A stretch of DNA of 64,000 nucleotides from Anaeramoeba flamelloides (GCA_027625915.1 JANTQA010000070.1:8995001-9059000); one strand, 5' to 3'; numbered from the stretch's first letter, positions 32,001 to 44,490 are shown. Notes: generated by a model from the sequence alone, not told the origin. A program made the numbers and translations.

Positions 32001-33179
32001 AATCAAAATGTGGGATCTATTGGTTAATTAATTATTAACTATTTCTAAAAAAAAATTGATTTATTTGAGATCAAAGAAAAACACTCATAAGATCTCCATA
32101 TAGAATGAGATTTAATTATATTTATTGATTCAATTGGTAGTAAAATGATGAATTATTTTGAAGTTAATTTGTTTCTTCTTTTAATCGAAATTACTTTTCG
32201 TTTTCAGTTTCCAGAAATGTTTACAATTAAAAATCTTGTTGAAATTTTTTTTTTTTTCACTTTTTCCTGAACATATTATTCCAAATTTGAATAATAATGC
32301 TCTTTTAAAAAAGGGGCCTTTTTTTTGTTTTTTAAAGCAATTTCTTTTTCATTTATTGACTTTTTCTTTTGAAACACGACATTTGTTTTTTTAATTTAGG
32401 TGGATCTCTCATTGATAGTTAAGTTCAATTCAATTCTAAATTAAATTGTTCTCGGAAAATAAAGCAAAACAATTATCAAATTTCTTTTTATAAAAAAAGT
32501 AAGAGGTTTTTGGTAAATCTTTTTTGAGATCCAATTATGTTTGTGTTTGTTTCACAAATCATTTGGTGTGGTTGAAACTTTTCTTTTTGGTGGAGTATGT
32601 TGCATAGTATTTGTTATTTGAAAATATTTCAGTAACAAAAAACTGGGTTATTCGTTTTTTGAAGTATCTTTTTAAAATTGGAATTTTTATAAAAAAACAA
32701 AAGAAAGAGTAAAAAAAGAAAAGAAAAATAATCAAACCATTTTTCCAAGGAACTCAATGTTACCAAGTGTTTTGACTTTGGTGGCAGCTTCTTCGGTTTC
32801 AAAGGTCACAAAACCAAATCTTTTGAAAAAAAATTTATAAAAAAAAAAAGAAAGAAAAAGGGTTAATCCAAACAAAAAAAAAAAAAATAAAAAAAAAAAA
32901 AAAAAAAATTTCATTTGAAAAGAAATTTACCCTTTTGAACGACTTGTCTCATGATCAATAATAATTCTACAATCAACAACATTTCCATATGCAGAGAAAA
33001 AGTTCTCTAGAGAATTTTCAGTGGCCTATATATAATTAGTGTTTCAATAGAATTAAAGTAATCAAAAAGAAAACAAAAAAAAGTAAACAAAAGCACAAAT
33101 TACAAAAACAAAAAAAAAAATTCTTTACTTTCCAACTAATACCTCCAACAAATACTCTTTTTTTGTGTTCTTGTGTCAT
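26006..33179 (-). CDS. RRM RNA-binding protein with Q/N-rich prion-like tail, five exons
   Basis: Exons on the minus strand: 33179-33129, 33025-32931, 32819-32738, 29796-29643 and 26433-26006. Phases match at every junction and give 269 residues. The RRM spans about residues 8-84: RNP2 is VFVGGI, RNP1 is KGFGFVTF (made only when exons 2 and 3 are joined, GG|A), and the last strand is MMNVGDAFR, made by exons 3 and 4. In sequence it resembles single-RRM Musashi, hnRNP and BOULE/DAZ proteins (FGFVTFETEEAATKV), but orthology cannot be settled by eye. Residues from about 85 are N/Q/Y-rich, and the last 100 are mostly Q and N, suggesting phase separation or assembly into RNA granules. Likely role: binding mRNA and controlling its translation or stability. 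A pyrimidine-CAG at 33191 suggests a 5' UTR intron. No RGG boxes were seen. Confidence 0.88.
26434..29642 (-). other. 3.2 kb intron 4 of the RRM gene
   Basis: Read on the minus strand it starts GTATATATATA and ends TTAAAAG. It contains a dispersed repeat at about 26760-27070 (related to 4960-5110 and, inverted, to 50460-50540), a poly-A run near 27529-27550 and a three-unit tandem near 29339-29396. A patch at about 28800-28970 is less AT-rich (GCTCGCGTTCGGAAGG) and unexplained. No exon was found. Confidence 0.7.
29339..29396. repeat. Tandem repeat, ~21 bp unit
   Basis: The unit TTGAAATTATTATAGTAGTTTC occurs almost three times head to tail. It lies in intron 4 of the RRM gene. Confidence 0.8.
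29797..32737 (-). other. 2.9 kb intron 3 of the RRM gene
   Basis: Minus strand: starts GTTTGATTA and ends TTCATAG, directly before an in-frame ATG at 29796 that is not the start codon. The interior is AT-rich, with a poly-A run near 31660 and a short inverted pair near 31266-31410 (AAAGTCTTACAGTCGGG and its partial mirror). Nothing coding was seen. Confidence 0.7.
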
Positions 33180-34589
33180 AAATTTTTGTTCTGAAATGAA
33201 AAAATAAAGTAAATAAAAAATGATTCTTTTAGAATTTTATATATTTGGTTAAGAAGTAAATTTTGAATTCAAAGTCTTTAAATGTCTTCTAAAAGAAGTG
33301 TGTCAGAAAAACTTCAATGTTCTTGAACTAATTTTTTCAGAGTGTGTGTTGAAGTTCTCAAAATCCAAGAATTTTGTTTTGTCAAAAAATATGAATCTAT
33401 TTAACGTTTTTGAACATCCAGAATTCTATTTGTTTAATTTTAAATTTTTAATACACAGCCGAATTCGTAATTAAAAAGCACGACTAATTTGTTTTAAGAT
33501 TCCTATTTTTCAATACTGATAAAATCGAATTAAAATAACTGAATTTTATCTCAAAGTTCAAGAAAGAAGCTGAAATAATTCTCTGGAAATATCATTTCTA
33601 ACTGATTTTGTGAAGATCTTTTTTGTTCATTCAATTAACCAGTCATGAAATAATTTGGAACTTGTAATAAAAATTTTCATTTATTAATGGGAAAATAACA
33701 GTTATCCTTTTATTGTGAGTTTGTTTTTTTTCTAAAGAGCACTAATATAAATAATCGAAGGATAACAGTCAACTCAAAAAAGATCACTATTATGATTTTT
33801 AGATCGTGAGAGTTGTGTAAAAAAAACGAGAAAGATCGTAAAAATAATTAGAAATTTTTTAGGTTTATTTTTTCCTTTATATTCGTATAAGGTAAATAAA
33901 GGATTAGAAGATTTTCTGGTTGTGAATTTTTATTGACATAAAAAGAACATTTTAATTTCATTAGACGACTTTACTTAGAAGCGTACGATCAATCTACAAC
34001 ATAAATTCTTTAAAATTCTTTAAAAATAAGGTTGTCTCTTGGTAGCTTAAAAAAGAGAAGATCTTGAAAGGTAAATAAAAAACAGGATTTCTTTCCTTCT
34101 CTAAGTGTTTCCTATTTAGAATATTTGACACAAATCAAATTCTGTTTTACACCAATTTCTAGAAAAAAAGGGAATATTTTTTCACTTCATTTTCCTTTTT
34201 GGGATTTCTAGAAATAATAATCCCCTCAACTAAACTTATTGAAATGGCCTTCTCTGTTTATTTGTTGTGTTTGTTTTCATTCCTTTTCTTGGATCTAAGC
34301 AAAATCCAAAATAAATCTAATTTTGTAAATCAAAACTAGTAATAATCAACTTAAATTTTCTCTACTTGAAATATTTTAACACCTTTTTCAAGAATGCACA
34401 AAATTCGCTCTGAAAATAAAAACAATTTCATTGAATCCTCGAACAAACAATCACTAACCCATTCCGTTTTAAGGACTACGAACTTTTTGACAAAACACTA
34501 GTGTAAAATATAGAAACAAAATCTCATTTTTTCTATTAAATACCAACTTTTTTTTCAAAAATTTTTTGATTTCTTTTCTTATTCATTAA
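33180..34589. promoter_or_regulatory. Divergent upstream region of the RRM and CH-RasGAP genes
   Basis: The two genes are transcribed away from each other, so this 1.4 kb should hold both promoters and any 5' UTR exons. The RRM gene has a likely 3' splice site at 33192-33191, 12 bp before its ATG. No recognisable core promoter element stands out in the AT-rich background. Confidence 0.45.
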
Positions 34590-37500
34590 ATGAATACTTT
34601 AACAGCAACGACAATTCCAAGACAAACAAAGTCTCTTTTAATTAGGTTGGTTTTTAACCCAAAAAATAAAGTACTTGCAAAAACAACAGGCGAGAACTTA
34701 ACACAAATTGATTCTGTTGAATTGCTTTTAAGATGGTTAAATTTTCAATTAAAAAAAGCACAGTCCAACCCAGTTAATAACTTTGGATCTGACTTGTCTG
34801 ATTGTGTTGCTTTAACTGCACTATTGGGCCAAATTTGTAGTGACGTTTCTTTTCAGCACGTGACCCAGAAGCAAACATTAGAAGAACGAGCATTTGAATT
34901 CTGTCAAACATTAGAAAAAACCAATTTTACTCACTCAATTTCTTATGATAAAATCGTTCAGGTATATCTATCAATTTCTTTTGAATAAATATTTTTTTTT
35001 TTGTCGTTTTTTTCTTTTTTTTATCCAAGAAAAAAAATCTTTTTATTCATACTTTTTGGAGAAATTTTCAATTTACAACTCTTTGTGGCAAAAAGTTTTT
35101 TAGTTTTGCATTTTTTTCAAAATTGTAAGAAGATGAAAAAACTTTTGTTCGTTTACCATTGTTTTTTATAAATTTTTTATTTTTTTTTTTTTTGAATAAT
35201 TTTCTTTTGAAAAGAGAACCCTTTTTCTTTCTTTTGAAAAAAAAAAAAAAAGAAAGAAAAAAACCTTTCTCCTTCTTTAACAATTTTTTTCTTTTTTTTT
35301 TTCTCTTTGATCCCAAAAAAAAAAAAAAAAAAAAAACACAATAGGGAGATGAAATGGTTCTTGTTGATCTTGTAGCAAGGCTGTATATTTGGAAGCCATC
35401 TTTAGAAACAACAAATGTTTTAAATACATATCTTTCGAGAAAAAAAAAAACGGAAGGATATTCCAATGTGAACAATTATTTATCAAGGATCCGCAATAAT
35501 CAAACAACAACAACAACAACACAAAACCAATACCAAACACAACAAAAACAACAAACACAACAAACAACAAGTACAAACTCTGTTGAAAACTTTCTTCAAG
35601 AAATGAAATTCAAGAAACAACAAACTCAAACACAAACACAAACACAAAACCAAAACCAAACACAAAATCAATACCAAACACAAAACCAATTCCAAACACA
35701 AACACAAAATCAAAATTTAATTCAGGACTTATTTGAATCAGAATTCCAAGATGTTGGATCAGAGATGAACCTTAATATAAACCAGGAACAAACACGCGTC
35801 CAGGATCAGGATCAGGATCAGGATCAGGTACAAGATCAAGAAGAGAAATTTTATACACACCGAGAGGAATTTCTTGACATTGACTCCATTTTACATTCTG
35901 CGTTTTCTGAAACCAGTAACACTACGGATGTCCATGAAATCTTATTAGAGACAAAGAAATATCTGAACGAAAAGAAAAGCGAGCCAACAATTCTAGATCC
36001 CAAGCATTTTGAAAAATTAGATAACGAATTCAAAGTGCAAACACAAGTCAAAGCAAAGCTTGACACTGAAATTGAGAAACGGCAAAAATTCAAGGACGAA
36101 TTTGAAATCCAAATTAAAGAGTTGAGATCGATCAGACTCAATAAGCAAATCCAAAAAGAGTATCGGGCGAATTTAAAAACGAGGTCTAGCAGCCAATCGG
36201 GAACAAAGATCTTGATGAACAGCGAGATCGACACTGCGGAAGTGGAAAATTTGAATCAATTTTTGAAATTGTCAAATTCGATCGTCTCTGCGTTCCAAAT
36301 GCTAAGACAAAAATTTTCAACGTTCTTCCAAACGCTCTCGGAATCGTTAATCACCGACGAATTCAATAAAAGCATCCAAGAGGAAATCAAAAACATCTCA
36401 GATTTGCTGGAGAGCAGCTCAAGCTCGCAGCACGAATCCGAATATTCGCTATTGCTGGCAATGTTTGATCTGCTGCGTTCACATGGGGCGATCCAAAATG
36501 ATTTGACATTGATGGATTCGATCAAGAAAATAGTGCTGTCGCTCCGGGCCGGGGAGGTCACCGATTTGCTTCGCGTCCGGGAAGAGGTAATTGGGCTCTT
36601 ACAAAAAAATAACTTTTTACAAAAGGACTTCAAGGGGAAGTCCTTCCAGGACGCCTTAGACGCGCTATTTATCTCCGCCCTGTACACGAAGAATTTCAAA
36701 TTCCAATTGGCCAAGACCATCATTGAGCTGGCGCTTGTTGGCTCAAATTACATTTCCAACAATTCCAAAGATTTCAACAGCAAGGAGAATTTACAAAAAA
36801 TCATGTTTAGTACCTTTGACAAATTCATCACGGGGAATATACCAGACGAACTTTTAATTGAATTCCTCTTTAATCTATTCAACTCATTGACAATAACAAA
36901 TAGCAAGGAACTGATTTTAAAAGTGCTTGTGGAAACGAAAAAAAGTGCCATCGGCGCCACCCTGAGGCAGCTTTGCAAGCACGTGTTGCCAAAGGAGTCC
37001 ATCGACAAGATCGAAATGATGGTTTCCAGATATCACAATGATGAATTGCCCCTGGTAAGCAAGTGTGTTGAAAAGGGCAAATCACTGTTTAGTAATTATT
37101 TATCTGACGACGACATTATTTATTTAACGGCGAGCTTCGATCGGGACAATAGCACACCAGAGTCTTTGGAAAAGATCGCCCATATCACTTTATCATTAAT
37201 GGAGTTTCTTGGATTGTCATTGAAATTCGTTCAACTGTGTATCGCACAAGAGGTTATTAGAACAATGTCTGCGCTATCCTTTTTCAGAGAATCCGACCAG
37301 GCCTCTTTGAATGTTACATTTTACACCCACAACCATGGGCGAGAGTTTGTGAAAAAGATTCTATCCGGCCCGATCCAAGAGCTTTGTAACAATTCCAACT
37401 TAAATTTTGAAATCGAGCCCGAAAGGTTAAATAACAACACCGGCATTTTAAAGCAAAACCAAAACAATTTATTGATATATCTCAATAAAATGGTTGAAGC

Positions 37501-38584
37501 GATCTTCTCGACAGTGACACTGGTGCCAAAATCCTTTTACTTTATTGGGATCAATTTAAAGCGCGAGGTGAACACCAGATTCCCAGACTCCGTAATCATC
37601 ACCATTGGCGGCTTCATTTTTAGACACTTTTTCTGCCAGGCGATCAAGAGCCCCTTCCAATTTGGCATCATCGACCACCCGCCATCTGAAAGCGCCAAAC
37701 GAGGGCTCGAACTGATCTCGATCATCTTAAATGAGATCGCCAATGGTAAATTATTCACCAACCAGGAGAAAAGCTTGCAATTCGCAAACGAATACATCAC
37801 CTCCAAATTTAATGATCGATCAAACTACATCCAAAAAATCTCTGACGAAAATCAAATTAACGAGGAGCAGGTGCTAATAGAAGATTCGAAAAATATGCCC
37901 CTCAAGCCAAACGAACCAATCAGAGACTATTTAATATACAACTTATTGTCTCCAAATTTGCAATCCGAATTAAACTTGGATATCATTTCGGGCGAATTGA
38001 TTAACTATTTGAATGGACAGGAATACACACAATTGGACTTGAAAAATGTGAAAAACTTTAACATCGTTACCAACGACTTCACCAAATTGGATTCAAGCAG
38101 AAAGAATTTACAGTTATCGCTAAGAATGATCGAGAAAATTAATTACTTGAGCTCAATGAACTCTTTGAAAAAAAATCAAACAAAGGAATCACAAAATGAT
38201 AACAACCTGCAGCTGCAAGCAAGCCAAGAAACAGAAATACATCTTAAGGAATGGGCTCGAAACTGGGGCAGCGGCGAATTGAAAAGGCACGATTGGATAT
38301 ATTCCGCTTCAAGTAAGAAAAACACTTCCTGGAAAAGACAATTCATTGTAATGAAAGAAGACCTTTTGGCCTTGTTTGATTATCTGCCTTCTTCCGAGGA
38401 AGACCAGCCTCACCAGATTTTTAAAATTTCTGAAAAATGTGAGCTAAGTTTCGAATATGGATTAAACAAAAATTTTACCTTTTCCATAAATTATTTAAAT
38501 TTATTATTATCCTTTTCAAATGAAGACGTAATGCTTGTATGGTTTGATTGGTTAGACAATGCTAAAAATGGTATTTTGGATTAA
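34590..38584 (+). CDS. CH-RasGAP-PH protein, two exons
   Basis: Exons 34590-34961 and 35345-38584 join in phase 0 (CAG|GGA) to give 1,203 residues. A calponin-homology domain spans about residues 38-141 (LLLRWLNFQL, FGSDLSDCVALTALLGQI, then GDEMVLVDLVARLYIW across the junction) and would bind actin or a partner. A Q/T/N-rich linker and a DQDQ repeat follow (about 165-290), then a coiled coil (about 347-405). A RasGAP domain covers about 690-950: SFFRESD carries the likely arginine finger, R772; GGFIFRHFFCQAI matches the conserved FLR...PA block; and the domain ends with an LN-N-type helix, LISIILNEIANGKLF. A PH domain closes the protein (about 1099-1200: GELKRHDWI, SWKRQFIVMKEDLLALFDYL). It should speed GTP hydrolysis by a Ras-type GTPase at a membrane-actin interface. 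CH plus RasGAP recalls IQGAPs, but there is no clear IQ motif and the C-terminus is PH. Confidence 0.88.
34962..35344 (+). other. 383 bp intron of the CH-RasGAP gene
   Basis: It begins GTATATCT and ends ACAATAG. It is filled with poly-T and poly-A runs that create spurious F- and K-rich frames on both strands. It splits the CH domain. Confidence 0.85.
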
Positions 38585-40078
38585 TTTTATTGTTTTATTT
38601 TTTTATTTTTTACTTTTTTACTTTTTACATTTTTTTATTTTTCATTTTTATGTTTCTCATTTTTACATTTCGCCAAATTTTTGAAATAATTATTCAGATC
38701 TCTTTACTCTTTTCTATTTTTTTATTTTATTTTCTTTTTTTTTTTTCAATTGTTTTCTTTTTTTATTTTTCTTTTTATATTGCTTTCCTTTTTCATTTTT
38801 TTAATTAAGCCAAATTTTTAAAAATAGAAAATTTTGAAAATAAAGAGGAACATTAAAATTCTAATTATTTATTTTGATTTTTTTTAAAAAGTTAAAACCT
38901 TTTTTTATAATTTTCAAGTACTGTTTTGTGAAAATAAATTTGAAAAGTATTAAATTATTTTTGATTTAAAAGTCCTTAAGTTTTCCTGAGTTTTTCTGTT
39001 TTCGTAGGAAAATTTCATGTTTTTCCAATTAAACAGAAAATTTATGAAAACATAGGTCCCATACAGCATCCAATATACATGGAAAATCAGAAAATAAACC
39101 AAAGAGTAATACTTTTAAGCTTAATCTAGAGATCATGGTAAAATAAACTTTGTTTCTTTCATAGAGTGATATTTTTTTTGCCAAATATCAATTATTTTTT
39201 ATAATTCACCCTTGAAAACAAAGAAGAAAAAAGGTTGAATAATAAATATTTAAGAATAATTGATATATCATATGAAGAAGGACTGATAAACCAAAAGATT
39301 TTCTATAAAAATTAAAAAATTAAAATTCTTAGTTGTCACATTGACTAGCACAACAACAAGTTTCCGTATGATCTTAAATTGAATATCCAATAACATCACA
39401 ATAGAATTCACTATGATTTTATTAAATTTATTTTTACTATTTCAATAAAATCAGAAGTACACATTTTTACTTGTGACTATAGACCTTGTAATAAACAAAC
39501 TCATACCAAAATAAGTATATTAACAAAAAAAAATACAAAAGAGAAAAAAAAAGTAAAAATGAGCAAAAATAAATTCAATTTTTTAATTTTCAAATTGTAT
39601 TTTTTCTTCTAATATCCACATAAATCCTTTGAAATATTTAACCACTACACCATAAAATCAATGATTTATTGGGAAAATAGTTTATTATATTTTTATTCAT
39701 TTTTAATTTTTATTTTCTTCAAATTGATGAAAAAAAAAAAATATTCATTAATATCCTTTTAAATTCATAAAAAAGTTATTTAATATACCAATATCACTTT
39801 ATTTACTAAAAAAAATTCTAGATTATTACATATTTTACAGTATTTTTTACTTTACAAAATTCATGTTAATAGTATATAAATTTACTTATCTACATAGGGA
39901 ATTTTTACTACCCCAACTTTCATTGAAAACTTGCACTTTAAATGAGGAACTAAACACAGCCATTCAAATAATAGTATAAAACTCTTTTCACCCAGTAAAA
40001 TAAAAAAATCACTATAAACAAATTTAGAGTGAATTTCAATCAAAACCACTCCAATTCTTTAACCACCTTATCTTATAT

Positions 40079-40276
40079 AGTCAGTTCCACTTTTAAGGAA
40101 CAAACTTTCAACGAAATTTAAGATACAAAAAAATCTTAAATTAAGGCACAAAATTTGTAATTTTTTTTTTTTACAATTTATTTTACTAGAATCTGATTTT
40201 TGTACCTTAATTTGAGATTTTTATTGTGCCTTAAATTTCGTTACCAGTTAGTGCCTTAAAAGTGGTTATTGATGTA
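40079..40276. mobile_element. Mariner-type MITE, copy 2
   Basis: Same layout as 25002-25198: TAGTCAGTTCCACTTTTAAG at the left and GTGCCTTAAAAGTGG near the right, with the AAATTAAGGCACAAAATTTG core. The ends and arms have drifted, so it is older than copy 1. Confidence 0.75.
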
Positions 40277-41039
40277 GATTTTAAAAAATGATTTTTCACC
40301 TTTAATTTTGATTTAAACTATAACACATACACACATATAAATATATGGAAATGACAAAAATAAATAAAAATAGAAGTCCCAAAACTAAAAAGAAAAAAAC
40401 AAAAAAAAACCTTTCTCAGTAACACATCAAATCCAGTTGATAAATTTTCAAATAAATCAAATCATTTTCTTTAACCCAACTTACCTAATTTAGTTTTACC
40501 ACCATTTTACCAATAACAAACATAATAAACAATTAATACAATATTATGTGTTCTTGAATAAAAATTAATATAAAATTGTTTTTCTTCATTATATTGTTTT
40601 TTTTTTCTTTTCCTATTCAAAAACTAACTACTTAATATATTTGTTTCTTCAATCGATTGTTTTGAATAACTTTTATTACCGGGATTAGTCACACTATAAA
40701 TTAATCTATTTTTATACTATACAGTAATTGAGAATAAATCATAACAGTGATATATTGTTACAATAACTTCAGTAAAACATTTTTTTAGTACTATCGTACT
40801 CAAAGTTTATCTTATCTTTTTATAATAAGCTTTCATGAAACTGAAAAACTTTTTTGAAAAAAAAAATAAACATTATCTATTTTTTTCACTTTTTAATAAC
40901 TTCACCTAGAATAAACACCATTTATTACTAAGAAATGTTTGATATCAAATTTTATTTCAGGATATTTAACCATATAAAAGGAAAAATCGAATTTTCCAGG
41001 CACTATTAAGATTTTTTTAAATTAAAAAATAAAAAAATT

Positions 41040-41310
41040 TTAATAATTTTTTTTACAGGAAAGTGGCTATAATAAGAATATATTTCAAAAACATTTCAAA
41101 TTTAAAAAATAACTTACAAATAATGGATCAATTATTTTGATTTTTAAAGAATTATTTAATTGATATAAATTGAAAAAAATTATTCTTATTATTATTTTTT
41201 CATTAGTTTTTTTTTTAATTTTTGAAATAAACTTACAAATTACTAAAAATTTCAGTATATTCCAAAAAGTAAAAAAAAACCTAGGATACTGTTCTTGAGT
41301 TATCTGTTTA
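41040..41310. repeat. Dispersed repeat, inverted relative to 51920-52150
   Basis: The shared block TAATTGATATAAATTGAAAA with AAAGAATTATTTA matches the complement of the 52046-52100 stretch. AAAAAAACCTAGG near 41274-41286 also recurs, inverted, near 52400. Non-coding. Confidence 0.5.
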
Positions 41311-43224
41311 TTTGTAAAATCAATAGATTTTAATGACTAGATAAAAAATTAATCCCCGAGAAAAGCTACACACTTACCTGACACTTCTTTTATTATTATT
41401 TTAATTTAATAGAATCAAGTACAATCAAGATAATTCTTTAGATTCTTTTGATTACTGAAAAACATATAATACACCGTTTTTATCACATGTTATATATATT
41501 TTTTTCGTTATTTGAATTTTTTATCCGAGTAAATTTTTTTAAATACTATTATTTATTATCTATCCAATTAAATATCCATATAGTGAAACTAACTAAAATT
41601 CATTATCACACCCATTTCAAAATTTTTAACCCAAATCAAACTTCTCTTATCTATTATTTTTATCTTCAAGATTTTTTTTCTCTTATCTCTTTTATGAATT
41701 CATTTTTTTATATATTTTTTTAGTAACTTCTTTAATTTAAGATAAAATCATTAAATTTCAAAAATTACAATTGTCTTGACTATTCTGATATTCTTTGTAT
41801 TCGAAATCCCACAATTTACCTCTTCAAAATTCTCTCATTATCAGATTTAATTACTTTGAAATTTAACACCTAAGTCTAAATAAATTTCAAAAATTTGTAA
41901 ACAATTAAAACAGTTTAAAGAAAAAGAATAATACCACAATTTCCTAAAATTTAGATATAATTTTTAATTTAACAAACTATATTCATTTTTATGTTATTCT
42001 GTTTGAGTTTTCATTTACTTTTTTCTAAATTACATTATCTCTTTTTTTAGATCTCAATTTTTTTTTTTTTTTGATTAATAATAGGCCTAAGTCGAATTTG
42101 GCCAAATAAAAAAATTACATAAAATTAGTTGAGGGTATCAAATCATTTGATCGATCAACAACTGTTGGTGAAATTTCAACAATTTTATCAATTATCACAT
42201 TTTATTCTCCACCTTTCATCATTATGTACAATTAGTTTTTTTTTTTTTCTTTTATTTGGTAACAAAGGGATAAAATATTAAAAAAATTTTGCAGAAAAAC
42301 TTATACATGATTAAATTTAAGGTTTTTGAAAAAAATAAATAAAACTTGGGGATTTTTTGTATTTTTTGATTTTGTGTGTGTCAAAATTTTATGAATTGGA
42401 ATTTACTTAGAAAGAGAATACCATTTGAAACTTTTTAAAAAATTCCCCACTTTTTTTGAAAATACCAGGCACAAGGCATTGGATATGATAAACCTGAAAT
42501 GATCATAAACTAGTAGATTTTAAGTTTGAAATTAAATTTATTTTCGATGTAAGAGTTTTAATAGTGGCAAAATATTACTTTTTCAGACCTGATAAAAATA
42601 AATTTTTGAGCCAAAAATACTTGTTTATTGTCAAGGAAAATTAATTTTTTTTTTTATTTTTGAGAAGAGTTAAGATGGTTTGATTCAAATCTTAGATAAA
42701 ACTCTTGAAATCTTTGAAAAAAAAAAATGATAAATGAAAAAAAATAGATTTTTTTAAAAATCAAAAACAAATAAAAAATTTTTTTATGGAAATCGTTTTT
42801 ATTAAAAATACACAAGAAATTTGCATTTTTTTTTTCTATATAAAACAATTTAAACATCGGATATATAACAATAATATCATGTTTAATTTTTGTTGTTTTC
42901 GAAATTCGAATAGTAAAAAATCACTAAAAAATATTTGTTGTATGAAATTTTTGTAAAAGAAATTTAATCAGGCTGTAACCATAAAATAATAGAATTTTAA
43001 ATTCATTTTAATAATTCGAAAATAAATATTTGATTCAGATAAATCAATAAACTTTTATAGATCTATTTGTATTATTTATATACATTAAAAGATTGTATAT
43101 TATTTTTTCATTGATTTTTATTAGATATGCTTTAAAAAAAGTATTTTTTTGAATTTTCTGAAAAATCAATGTATTTGATATTTTCAAGGATATTTGAATG
43201 TTCAAATAAATGTTTCAAATTCTA

Positions 43225-44490
43225 TTAGAACTGATGTTTATTTTGAATTTGTGATTGAGACAAACCCCATTTTACATATTCCGACAATGATTCATTCGAA
43301 TTTAATTGAAAAAAAATCTCAGCATCTATTAGCTCTTCTAATACGTGTTCATTAATGTGCTTGTTTTGAATTTCACCAGTGTACAAATACTCTAAAAAGA
43401 TATCCCAAAATTCTAAAGATCTATAAGAATAGTCTGTTATTTGCTTTTCAATATTTTTTATACTTTGAAACATGGATTTAAATAATTCAGATCTTGCATG
43501 TAAAACAAATTTGTGAACTTTTTTAATCACACAATTTTCTGTTTTCAAATTATTAGTATTGTTATCATTAATAATATTCCCAAAATTATTATTAGTGTTT
43601 GTTTGTGAATAGTTTTGGATATTTCTTAAATTATTTTCATTCACAATTTTGAAGTTGTTTGAATTACTTTTGTTTTTTTGGGGGTTAAAATTGGGATATT
43701 GTTGTTTATTTAAATCTTTATTCTTTTCTTTTTCTTTCTCTTTTTCTTTTTGTTTTTCTTTTTGTTTTTCTTTTTCTTTTTCTTTTTTTTTTGACTTCGA
43801 TTTTGTTTTAATAATGATCCCAAAATCTTTCGAGTCCTCGTCTTTTAAAAGCAATTTTAAATCATCTGTTATTCCTCTTTTGATTGCAATTTTTTCATCA
43901 AGTCCTAATTTTTTAAAAATTTTTGTTAAGGCACTTTTAGTAGAAAAAGTGAAATACAAACAACCAAAAACCCACTCAACAAAGATCTTGATCTCATCTT
44001 TTGAAAAGGAAGATAACCTTTGACGAACTTGATGAAATTTCAATCCTGTTCGAAGCTCTGTTAATGTTTTGTTCACAGGAATGTTCATAATTGTGACATC
44101 CGAACATTCTCTGCTTTTGCCTAATTCAATAAAATCGTTTCTGACAGTTTGTTGTGATTTAAATTTTTGGTGTTGAGCGAGCGCGTAATTTTGCAATTCT
44201 TGAAACGATATTTTAATCAAGCTTAGGTCTTCTGAGGAACTCCCTACTAATAATTTACTTACAGTCCCAGAAAAGGCCTGTGCATCGATTTCCAATTGCG
44301 AAAATACTGACTCTTGCCATTCCAGTTCACTCACCCACGGCCCCTTTTCAAACATGTGGTGGTACTCGCTATGGAAAATTGTAAGTACGTGCTGTTTTGC
44401 TTGTTCAAAAGTTGGAAAAACTCTCCAATTAGTAAAACATTCGGGGATTTTTGAGTTTACTTTACAAATTGAAATATGTGAGAGATACAT
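43225..44490 (-). CDS. BTB/POZ-domain protein with a low-complexity insert inside the domain
   Basis: 421 residues in one exon. I chose the ATG at 44490 (MYLSHISICKV); the frame extends upstream only through a GTG. The BTB domain begins near residue 205 (DLKLLLKDEDSKDFGIIIKT) and is then interrupted by an 85-residue K/E then N-rich insert. It resumes at VHKFVLHARSELFKSMF and ends with FWDIFLEYLYTGEI. The HKFVLHARS core is diagnostic. A region before it (about 125-195) with VEWVFGCLYF and a helix pair resembles a degenerate BTB-type fold, so there may be two. BTB proteins dimerise and often serve as Cullin-3 adaptors. The N-terminal 100 residues are unrecognised. The gene is divergent from a probable small gene 150 bp away. 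Confidence 0.85.
   Translation of the reverse strand: MYLSHISICKVNSKIPECFTNWRVFPTFEQAKQHVLTIFHSEYHHMFEKGPWVSELEWQESVFSQLEIDAQAFSGTVSKLLVGSSSEDLSLIKISFQELQNYALAQHQKFKSQQTVRNDFIELGKSRECSDVTIMNIPVNKTLTELRTGLKFHQVRQRLSSFSKDEIKIFVEWVFGCLYFTFSTKSALTKIFKKLGLDEKIAIKRGITDDLKLLLKDEDSKDFGIIIKTKSKSKKKEKEKEKQKEKQKEKEKEKEKNKDLNKQQYPNFNPQKNKSNSNNFKIVNENNLRNIQNYSQTNTNNNFGNIINDNNTNNLKTENCVIKKVHKFVLHARSELFKSMFQSIKNIEKQITDYSYRSLEFWDIFLEYLYTGEIQNKHINEHVLEELIDAEIFFQLNSNESLSEYVKWGLSQSQIQNKHQF

Larger units (their letters stand above)
38585..43224. other. Convergent spacer between CH-RasGAP and BTB genes
   Basis: Both neighbours end here. A T-rich 3' stretch follows the CH-RasGAP stop, with short ATTTTTTACTTTTTACATTT-like repeats. 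It includes a mariner-type MITE (40079-40276) and a repeat at about 41040-41310 that is inverted relative to 51920-52150. No gene was seen. Confidence 0.6.

Noticed and set aside
35068-35576. Minus-strand frames over the CH-RasGAP intron and exon
   Set aside because: They are made of poly-A/poly-T runs and antisense Q/T codons.
35354-38584. ATG at 35354 as the start of the RasGAP protein
   Set aside because: The CH domain begins in the exon at 34590. GD-EM joins in frame across a GT-AG intron and completes the CH fold.
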